The notes under the pieces: model-generated | Told to the model about the DNA's origin: nothing | Seen by the model: the letters and a program-made list of their open reading frames with translations, nothing else | The model's database searches: none | Part shown: in pieces, positions 1 to 6,825 of the stretch | How the letters are laid out: every line of letters starts with the position of its first letter | Numbering within the stretch: position 1 is the first letter of the stretch | NCBI GenBank assembly: GCA_963808455.1 | Contig: CAWEHT010000334.1 | Location: 1-10,865 of the forward strand | Source: CAWEHT01 sp963808455 | GTDB lineage: Bacteria; Chloroflexota; Anaerolineae; CG2-30-64-16 | Reading direction: 5' to 3' | Length of the DNA: 10,865 nucleotides | Program-made: the position numbers and the translations under genes

Positions 1-1908
1 CCCGGCTTCAGCACGGCGCAGCGGCCTTTTCGGGTCAGCGTCAGGTGCGACGGCAGGTCGGCCTTGGGCAGGCCGCCGGGCAGCATCAGCCAGCCGTGGT
101 CGGTGATTACGAAGATGCGCTTCCAGCCGGCGTCCAGCAGCTCAGCGATGCGTTCGGCCAGGCCCTTCAGCTCTGGAGGCAGGTGGTGGGCGATCTTCCA
201 CCCATGCCCGTGGCCGTACTGGTCGATGGCCCCGGCCTCGGCCCAGCCGGCCCGCGTCGGGTCGCCGCAACCGTCCGCCGGCAGCACGGAATAGCCCGCA
301 TCCTCGAGCAGCTTGCGCAGGGCCGCGGCGGTCGCCGGCGCGCCGCTGGCTTTCACGACCGGTGTGAGCCCGGGCGCACCTCCGGCAAACTGCGCCGCCG
401 CGGGCGAGATGGCGGGTTTTGCCGTGGGTGTGATGGCCGGCAGCGCGGCGAGGGTCCAACTCGTCTGGCAGGTGTAGCCGGCGGCTTGCAGCTCCACCTC
501 CAGCCTCCGGGCGGCATCAAACCGCAGGGCATCGGTAAACAAGATGCACGAACCGGCTTTGCCCACCGGCTCGGGCAGGGCTCTGGGCACGTAGCGCGTG
601 GCAGGTTCGGCGAGGACCGCGTCTTGAAAAGCCCGAGCGGCCGCTTCCAACCAGGGCCGGTAAAGCGCGAGAATGGCTGCCTTCACCGCGGCCGCATCCT
701 CTGCCGTGGCCACCGTGGCAAGGGCGTCCAGCACCGCGGCGTCCGCCTCCCAGCCTCCTCCGGCATAGGCGTCGGCAATGGCCTCGACGCTCGCGCCGCC
801 CAGCGACATTTCGGTAAGGAGGGCCAGCCGGCTCAAGTGGGCCAGCGCCATCGCCAGCCGGGCCCGATTCAGCTGCGCCCATACCCAGTTACGCCGCTCG
901 CCGTGCCTGGCTTCCAGTTCGCCCAGGGTAGCCCGCGCTTCGCCGGGCTTGCGGTCCTCGAGGGCCAGCAGCGCCTCACGGAGGTTGCCCTCTGCAGATT
1001 CGTTGTCCTGCGGCCAGTACTCCGACGGTTTTTCGAAGAGCGCAAGCTGCCCCGGCTTGTGCACCGCGGGGGCCGGGCGGGCGCGGCGTAAGAGGTCCGG
1101 CAGGTTCGCGTATCGCTCAGGCGCTTCGAGGAAGCGTTGCCACACGCCCACCCAGGCCCCCTTTGGCTGTCCCAGCCGCTCTGCCGCGGCCAGCTCGCCG
1201 TCAGAGGACGGATCGAAGCCATAGGTGCGCCGGCAGAGGTTGCAGAATGCGGTCCACTCCGCCGGGCCGGCACCCTTGCGATAGCCGTTGGGGTCGTTCA
1301 TCCACAGTAGCAGCCGGCGCACCTCGTCCGGGTTGAGCAAGGCGTCCAGGAATTGGGCGCGCAGCGGGGCTTCCCTTCGCAGATGGGCGAGCGGCTCTTT
1401 CGACAGCACCGGCAAAGCGCGCTGCAGTGCCTCGCGTGTGGCATTGTCGCCTGCTACGGGGATGCCCAGGCCGCCGTCTGCGCTCTGGAGGAACGCCACG
1501 ATGGTCCAGTCGCGCCCGTTTTTGTGGGTCCAGAGCACCCCGCGGTATTGCAGCTCGGCCAGCGGCTGGAGCCAACGCGGGCACTCCTCGATGGCCCGCA
1601 GAATCCTGCCGGCTGACGCCGGGCAGGTAGACGATAGGCGTCTCGTCCTCCGGCAACCGATCCTCGGGCAGGGTACGCCCCAGCATGCAACGGAGGTAAG
1701 GCGCGGGGCCGCACCGGTCGGCGGGGCTGTACTGGCCCAGGGTCAGCAAGGGCAGCCGCAACCTCAATTCGGGCAGGAGCGCGGCCCATTGGCGCTCCTT
1801 GTCGGTCCATAGGATGGCCGCCGGAGGGGCCTGGTCATCCTTGTTATACTCCGCGGCACGTCCAAGGGCCTCGCCCAGCACGTCGAGGAGCGTTACCGGT
1901 TCGTTCAT
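1..1908 (-). pseudogene. pglZ: PglZ-family BREX phosphatase-domain protein, frameshifted near 1605 and truncated by the window edge
   Basis: PglZ is the alkaline-phosphatase-superfamily subunit shared by BREX/Pgl anti-phage systems, a cytoplasmic partner of the PglX methyltransferase. The start at 1908 is supported by an AAAGGAG ribosome site at 1922-1916. Residues 1-101 (to 1606) read in one frame, including AILWTDKERQW and TPIVYLPGVSRQ. The rest reads in a second frame from 1604 (ILRAIEECP, LQPLAELQYRGVLW) and stays open for 534 codons to the left edge. Skipping one base at about 1605 (a C on the plus strand) joins the two at the spacing I recall for the family. The corrected product has at least 635 residues. 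It carries superfamily metal-site motifs TDALRFD (about 458-464) and TDHGW (about 602-606). A full-length protein would probably extend another 200 or so residues beyond the window. The N-terminus resembles what I recall as 'PglZ type B'. As written the gene is broken by a +1 shift; a sequencing error is possible. Confidence 0.85.
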
Positions 1909-1915
1909 GCCCTCG

Positions 1916-1922
1916 CTCCTTT
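1916..1922 (-). promoter_or_regulatory. Ribosome binding site of pglZ
   Basis: AAAGGAG on the minus strand, seven bases before the ATG at 1908. It supports that start codon and shows that pglZ is translated independently of the Fic gene, which ends 85 bases upstream. Confidence 0.7.
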
Positions 1923-1984
1923 GCTCGATTGTCGTTAACTACAATGCCTGGGCCTATCATTGCACTTTTTGCCATAAAAGTACA

Positions 1985-2005
1985 ATTGCCGGATTACCCG
2001 GCAAT
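1985..2005 (-). terminator. Stem-loop at the end of the Fic gene, possible weak terminator or attenuator
   Basis: A perfect 8-bp inverted repeat (ATTGCCGG / CCGGCAAT, 5-base loop) spans the Fic stop codon, which lies in the loop. On the minus strand it is followed by TTGTACTTTTA, a T-rich but interrupted tract. It could attenuate transcription into pglZ or protect the 3' end of the upstream message. The stem is short and the T tract imperfect, so strong rho-independent termination is unlikely. Confidence 0.35.
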
Positions 2006-3169
2006 GATCGCCAGGATGTCCTCGGCCACAAAAGCCCGGACGCCTGCCGACTCGCCGGCGGGACGCAAGATGCCTGCCTCAACCAGCTTCTCGACGTTGC
2101 GCTGGGCGCTGTGATACGTCACATCCAACAGACGCTGGGCCTGCGGAATGGTCAGGATGGGTGACGCAAACAGGCTGTCGGCCAGCTTCGGAAGCAGCGC
2201 CGACGCCCGCCCCCGGGCCAGGCTCGCACGCCATTTCTGTGCCAGGTCCTGCAAACGACTGGCACGCTCAGCAGCATCGCGCGATTGCTCCATCACTCCT
2301 TCCAGGAAGTACAAAGTCCATTCAAGCCACGCGCCGCGCTGGTTGACGGCCATCAGCAGGTCGTAGTAGCGCTGGCGGTCACGCTCGAAGTAAGCGCTGA
2401 GATAGAGCAAAGGCAACGGCAGCAGGCCCCAGTTGACCAGCAGGAGGGAGATCAACAGCCGGCCAATCCTGCCATTTCCGTCGATGAACGGGTGGATGGC
2501 CTCAAACTGATAATGGATGAACGCCAGCCGGACCAGGGGCGGGTGCTCACTCACCTCCGCGTTCAGGTAGCCCTCGAGCGCTGCCAGCGCTTCCTGCATC
2601 TCCGCCGCGGGGGGCGGCACGTACTCGGCCTCGTTCAACGTGCAGTTCGGGCGGCCGATCCAGTTCTGGGTCCGCCGAAACTCGCCGGGCGTGGCGCGTT
2701 CGCCGCGTACACCTTTAAGCAGGCGCTCATGTAGCTCGCGCATCAGGCGTGTGCTGACCGGCAGCGTGTTCAGCCGGTCCAACCCGTATTCCAGCGCCCG
2801 CACGTAGTTCAGGACTTCCTGAACATCGGAAGTGGGCGGCGACGGTTCCAAACCCGGCAGCGGCAGCTGCCCGGCCTCGAAAGCGTACAGATCGGCGACA
2901 TCGGCCTGGGTGCCCTCGATGCGCGACGACAGGACCGCCTCACGCCGGACGAACGGGCCGATCAAGAGATGGGGATTGGGCATCAGTCGGCCGAGAGCGG
3001 CGAGTTGGCCGAGGGCATAGGCAGCCTCGGAGGAAACGCGCAAAAGCTGCGCATCCAGGGGCAGCGAGGGCGGCAGTGGATCAGGGACAAAGGCCCAGTA
3101 GGTCCCTTCGCCCAACCCGGCGCGCACGAGTTTTCCAGAAGGGCTGTTCTTGAATAGGCCGAGGTCCAT
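1994..3169 (-). CDS. Class II Fic family protein (predicted AMP transferase) with C-terminal winged-helix-like region
   Basis: Intact 391-residue Fic protein. The catalytic loop HPFIDGNGRIGR is at residues 226-237: His226 is the catalytic base, and the Asp and Asn-Gly-Arg bind metal and nucleotide phosphates. Upstream, SSRIEG at 81-86 fits the (S/T)xxxE(G/N) autoinhibitory motif in the position typical of class II Fic proteins, so activity is probably self-restrained until triggered. The N-terminus (about 30-110) looks like the usual Fic N-terminal helical domain. Residues about 338-391 (LTIPQAQRLLDVTYHSAQRNVEKL) look like a winged helix, as in SoFic-like proteins of similar length. Such enzymes usually transfer AMP to a protein hydroxyl; the target here is unknown. 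It sits between the DUF4435 gene (96-base gap) and pglZ (85-base gap) in the same orientation, suggesting an accessory part of the defence locus. The start at 3169 has a GAGAGG-like ribosome site just upstream. No disruption is seen. Confidence 0.9.
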   Translation of the reverse strand: MDLGLFKNSPSGKLVRAGLGEGTYWAFVPDPLPPSLPLDAQLLRVSSEAAYALGQLAALGRLMPNPHLLIGPFVRREAVLSSRIEGTQADVADLYAFEAGQLPLPGLEPSPPTSDVQEVLNYVRALEYGLDRLNTLPVSTRLMRELHERLLKGVRGERATPGEFRRTQNWIGRPNCTLNEAEYVPPPAAEMQEALAALEGYLNAEVSEHPPLVRLAFIHYQFEAIHPFIDGNGRIGRLLISLLLVNWGLLPLPLLYLSAYFERDRQRYYDLLMAVNQRGAWLEWTLYFLEGVMEQSRDAAERASRLQDLAQKWRASLARGRASALLPKLADSLFASPILTIPQAQRLLDVTYHSAQRNVEKLVEAGILRPAGESAGVRAFVAEDILAIIAG

Positions 3170-3265
3170 CTGCCTCTCACCCGCATGACAGATATGACGC
3201 TGGATGGTGCCGACCGATGACCCCTTGGAGAGCCTGCCCTGGCGAGCGCATAGCTCAGACCCGTA

Positions 3266-4078
3266 TCAGGGCCGTGCGGGGGCCAGGATCTCGTCAAGCA
3301 AGGCACTCAGGTCCTTCGGAGGGAGGATCGGAGCGTCGCGGAATCTTCCCAGCCAGTAATCCCGGCCTTGGCCAGAGAAGAGATGATCGAGCACCTGCAC
3401 TACCACCTGGCGGAAGAACTTCTTGCCATGGATGTAGACGTGCAGTTGTTCGGATGGCGAGAGCGCCCCGGCATTTGCCAGCTCCTCACGGTATTGCTGC
3501 AACACCGCATCGGGAGCTAAGCCTTCGTGCCATTCGGTCAGGATCGCACGGATTGCCTGCTCGTCGGTGACCGGCTTGTTCTCCAGCTCATGCGGCAGCC
3601 GAGCCCTGCCGTAAAGCGCTCGCAGGACCCTCCACATCGCCCCGTGCGCAACCCAGTCGGGGAGCCTGGCCAAGATGGGTTCGGCCAGCATTTGTGGATC
3701 GTTACCAACACGCCCGCGCTGACGCTCAGGCAACGCTGCCCAGATTTCAACCGGATCGCAGAAGAAGGATTCGATGCAAAAGCGCGGCAGGCAACGGACT
3801 CGGGGAACGTCGGTGAGGCACTTCTGGATATCGGCCTCGCTCCATTCATCGCGATCAACGATACCAAGCCAATCTGCCGGATGGTATTGAGATACGGCCC
3901 CGAAAACATGGCGCTTGTTGCCCGCGCAAGCCACCACCATAGACTGACGCCAGTCAGGTGCGTGCAAAGTCAGAAAATGCTCGATTAGCGGGACGTCGTC
4001 CTTACCTTCGACAAGCAGAACCGGAAGGCCCCGAGACCGATCCTCAATCTCCCTGACCCAAAGTGGCGTTTCTGTCAT
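3266..4078 (-). CDS. DUF4435 / TOPRIM-type protein, AriB-like partner of the adjacent ATPase
   Basis: 270-residue protein with TOPRIM-like acidic signatures: LLVEGKDD at 21-28 (Glu24) and GIVDRDEW at 72-79 (Asp75, Asp77). These are followed by CIESFF at 101-106, like the conserved Glu-Ser/Asn segment of DUF4435. TOPRIM folds use these acids to bind Mg2+ in nucleases and topoisomerases. In PARIS defence, AriB is a DUF4435 TOPRIM nuclease held by the AriA ATPase and released when a phage anti-restriction protein is sensed. The ATG at 4078 overlaps the ATPase stop (4077-4075) as ATGA, so the two are translationally coupled and probably form one module. Because the upstream ATPase is frameshifted, an uninterrupted frame runs from 5158 to 3266 as a 630-codon apparent fusion. 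I treat that as a product of the indel and annotate the gene from 4078. The PARIS assignment rests on domain pairing only; other ATPase-TOPRIM systems are possible. Confidence 0.75.
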   Translation of the reverse strand: MTETPLWVREIEDRSRGLPVLLVEGKDDVPLIEHFLTLHAPDWRQSMVVACAGNKRHVFGAVSQYHPADWLGIVDRDEWSEADIQKCLTDVPRVRCLPRFCIESFFCDPVEIWAALPERQRGRVGNDPQMLAEPILARLPDWVAHGAMWRVLRALYGRARLPHELENKPVTDEQAIRAILTEWHEGLAPDAVLQQYREELANAGALSPSEQLHVYIHGKKFFRQVVVQVLDHLFSGQGRDYWLGRFRDAPILPPKDLSALLDEILAPARP

Positions 4079-5158
4079 CGCGGATATTCCCCAACATCGG
4101 CGGGGCCCAATCTGACCAGGTGCGACTCGGTGAATTGGCTCCAGATTTCCGGAACGTGGGTGGCGATGATCAATTGACCTTGTTTCCGTGCCACCATCTG
4201 TCTGACGTGACTGACAAAGGCCATGGCCGAGCGCGACGTGCAGGTGCAAGTCCGGCTCGTCAATCAGGACGATGCCGCCCGGCCGCAGCCAGCGCGTGAT
4301 GGTGGCCAGCATCAGAAGGACCTGTTTCTCGCCGCTGCTAAGATCTTCTACCGGATGCGGTTGGCCTTGTATGGGTGCAACCATCAACTGGCCGGTTGCG
4401 GGATCAAAGCCCGTGAGATGCTTGCCTGCCAAGAAAGCATTCACCTGGCGGACGATCTCTTCGTACGCGCCTTCGTCAACAACCTTCAGGTTGTAAAGGT
4501 AGTTTTGTGCGCTGCCCCGCCGGCTGGTCGTGGGCTCATAACGCGCCAGCCATCGGAACTCCTCCGGCTCTGGCTGGACGGTAAAGCCTTCTCTGATAGG
4601 GGGGAGGCTGCGCGCTTCGCTTTCCAGGTACACCATGTTAGGCAGGTCGCGGCTCTTGCCAAGCATGTTCTCAGTCATGCGCTGAGCCAATCGGCCAATC
4701 CAGCCACCGTACTCACCGTCCGAAGGCACGCGCTCCGCCTCGCCCTTTCCGGGAGCAGCGTAGTATAGCTGTGGGCGGCTGCCTAGCCCTGACGGAGCAT
4801 AGAGGCCAACCCGGTGCGCTTCAAGATGTTGGCGAACAAGGGTCTGAGAGGAATCCGGCCGCGCATAGGCGTAGAGCCACACGGGATTCTGGTCAAGCCC
4901 CACAATCTCGACAGCCGCCACACCGACGGAGAGATCTCGGGAGACACGCCCAGATGAGCCTGACTCCTTCAGTCTGAGCGTCTGAGCGAGCCCCTGCCAG
5001 AGCGTGGCGACGGTGTCCAGCACGGTGCTCTTGCCGCTTCCATTTGGACCCAGCAAGAGAAGCGCATCGGGTATTTTGCCGGACCACGGGTCTTCGAATG
5101 ATTTTTCGAAATGAACAAAGCCTCGGACCCTATCGAGGAGGATACTGCGTATTAGCAT
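4075..5158 (-). pseudogene. ABC/AAA-type ATPase (AriA-like), frameshifted near 4228
   Basis: ATPase of the RecF/SMC-like AAA15/21 type. The frame from 5158 gives Walker A GPNGSGKS (37-44), the ABC signature LSSGEKQ (273-279) and Walker B IVLIDEPDLHLH (296-307), then leaves the conserved frame after VAL at residue 310. The missing C-terminus is in the next frame from 4227: AMAFVSHVRQM, then LIIATHVPEIW with the switch His at about 334, ending at TGA 4077-4075. Skipping one base at about 4228 restores a 360-residue protein whose stop overlaps the next start as ATGA. As written, translation instead runs into the DUF4435 frame through about 50 unrelated residues and loses the His switch. This class of ATPase pairs with TOPRIM effectors as a sensor; with DUF4435 next door, PARIS AriA is the closest known arrangement. 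It begins 112 bases after pglX. The start is chosen because no upstream in-frame start exists; its own ribosome site is weak. Confidence 0.8.
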
Positions 5159-5221
5159 AGAACATTCCCATCGAGCCGGCGGAATTGAATCGATCTTATC
5201 ACAGGAACCTCCTGGGCAGGA
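5152..5221 (-). promoter_or_regulatory. Possible leader of the ATPase gene: SD-like AGGAGG, 16-codon GTG mini-ORF and TGATAAGAT box
   Basis: The only spacer between pglX and the ATPase contains AGGAGG at 5213-5208. Five bases later comes a GTG (5202) that opens 16 codons and stops at 5154-5152, just past the ATPase ATG at 5158-5156. Such an overlap could couple translation. The same stretch also contains TGATAAGAT (5201-5193), which resembles an extended -10 box, but I see no matching -35. The two readings compete and neither is proved. Confidence 0.25.
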
Positions 5222-5269
5222 TGCTGGGCTTCTTGGCTTCGCACGCTCTCAATAGGACCGCCAGCGGGC

Positions 5270-6683
5270 CTAACTCGCCCGTGCCTGACGCGCCGCCATC
5301 TTCTCCGCCCGCATGAAATGCAAATCGTTCAGCCGTTCGCTGCCATCCGGATTCTTGCCTCGGTCTTTATTCCAGTTGATCGTGAACCTGCTACGCAGCA
5401 CGCCGGCAGCCACGAACGGCCTGATGTTCAGCCGCACGCCGTCGTTCAGGTCGGGGTTCCAGCCAATCGGCTGCTCGGCCAACGGCTTCCAGCGCACATA
5501 GATGTCGTACGGCGGCTCGCCGTCGCGGATCAGCTCCAGCTTCTTCTTCAATTCCAACGCGGCCACGAGCCGGCCATCCGCCCCGGCCACGCCACGACCC
5601 GCCTCGGCCCGCTGCGTCTCGATCCAGTTGCCCAGGTAAGTGTAGATCAGCCTGTCGAGGTTGGTCGCGTTGAGCTTGTGATAGTTGACCAGCGCCGAGA
5701 AGCCGTCCTTGCGGCCATCCCAGATGTGCCAAATGAAAGGCCGGTTGTGAAACAGCCGGCAGTGCTGCTCGAAGAAGCCATCGCGCAGCCAGTCAGCCAG
5801 CTCCCGGTCGGCGAAGCCGGCGTCGGCCAGGAGCTTCTGCTGTGTGGCCAGTGACCAGCCGCCTCCAATTCGTGCATTTGTGTCCGTGTTCGGGGTCGGC
5901 TCCCATGCTGCGGCCAGCAGGTCGCGCAGCCGCTCGGCAGCCGCCTGCTCCCCGGCAACGGCCGGCAGGCAAAGGATGCCATCGGGATTGTCGCGACCGT
6001 CGAGGGTATCTGGCTTCTGCTGCGGCCAGTGATAACCGAGCAGGCGCGCAACGGCAGCTTGGAGCGGCGTGGTTGCTCCAACCGGGCGTCCTTGATAAAG
6101 CCACTGTGTCGGATCATCGGAGTGTGGCTCGGGCAGGGGCCCAGCCTCATGGGCGACGGATTGCCAACGTATCAAGTCGAACGGAATTTTCGCAAACGTG
6201 CCATTGGTCACCATAAGCTTTTGATCAATAAGACGCACGGACTGAGCAAACTCGGGAGAGGAACAGAAGGCCCAAAGTGCCGGTAAGTGTGCAATATCGT
6301 GAGGAACGATGGCACCGGTTGCCGTATCGAACGGTTCGCCGGAATATAGAGTTGCGTATAGACTGCCCATCACATTGATTAGAACGCCGCGTCTGCCCCA
6401 CACCTGGCTACCTGCCTTCCAGATGCCACTGCTATACCCGTTTGCCTTCATGGCTTGCACGAGCTCGAAGAGCTGCCCACTCCCGCCTTCCCACAGTACG
6501 ACGTAATGCCTACCCCCATAAAGGGTTGTTCGTTCAACGGTGGACTGAGAAAGCGACCACCCATCGCCAGCTCCCGGCAACTCCCAGAAGCAGAATATAA
6601 ATCGAGGTCTATCGAAGGTCTGCATTCCGGTTGCAGTCACCACATACTGCCCTAATACCGAACTCGCCACGGTTTTCTCTAGT
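5270..6683 (-). pseudogene. pglX: PglX/BrxX adenine methyltransferase, C-terminal part separated by IS insertion
   Basis: This carries the last 468 residues of the interrupted PglX plus one copy of the 8-bp duplication; the stop is at 5272-5270. Recognisable stretches include FIWHIWDGRKDGFSALVNYH, KLELIRDGEPPYDIYVRW and LNDGVRLNIRPF, which I recognise from the C-terminal target-recognition half of PglX-type methyltransferases. The conserved frame continues from the other half as TLE|KTVASSVLGQY. The same frame is open further into the IS, to an ATG at 6754, so a 494-residue product starting inside the element is formally possible. I see no good ribosome site for it, and it would lack the SAM-binding half. 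The ATPase gene follows after 112 bases. Confidence 0.8.
6676..6683. repeat. Target-site duplication, left copy
   Basis: TCTCTAGT lies directly outside the left inverted repeat and is repeated exactly outside the right one at 8692-8699. It is the 8-bp duplication made on insertion. A perfect match suggests a recent, single-step insertion with no later rearrangement. Confidence 0.93.
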
Positions 6684-6701
6684 CTGAAGTTTCGGTATAG
6701 T
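6684..6701 (+). repeat. Left terminal inverted repeat of the insertion sequence
   Basis: CTGAAGTTTCGGTATAGT, exactly complementary to 8674-8691. Beyond the 18 perfect bases similarity between the two ends falls to scattered matches. Confidence 0.93.
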
Positions 6702-6814
6702 CTGGTGCCGCGGCATCGGCTGGTCGCATTCTGGATTGCATGGCATCCCGTCACGATGGGAAGTTGGCAAAACCTTCAATGTGTGGCCGAATACTGGCCT
6801 ATCCAAATGCCCAC

Positions 6815-6820
6815 AGGAGG
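6815..6820 (+). promoter_or_regulatory. Ribosome binding site deciding the transposase start
   Basis: AGGAGG lies five bases before the ATG at 6826. This selects 6826 over the in-frame ATG at 6736, which has no comparable site and would add 30 unlikely residues encoded by the element end. Confidence 0.75.
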
Positions 6821-6825
6821 CTTTG

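Noticed and set aside
45..1091. 348-codon open frame on the plus strand opposite pglZ
   Set aside because: Low-complexity Arg/Gly/Gln-rich shadow of the GC-rich pglZ coding strand; the minus-strand frame carries real PglZ motifs.
1595..4231. Programmed +1 frameshifting in pglZ and the ATPase
   Set aside because: Neither site has a recognisable slippery codon followed by a stop or rare codon, and both look like simple one-base indels at CC pairs.
3266..5158. A true single 630-residue ATPase-TOPRIM fusion gene
   Set aside because: The segment after residue 310 loses the ATPase His switch and is unrelated sequence for about 50 codons, while the conserved C-terminus is present in the next frame and ends in an ATGA overlap with the DUF4435 start.
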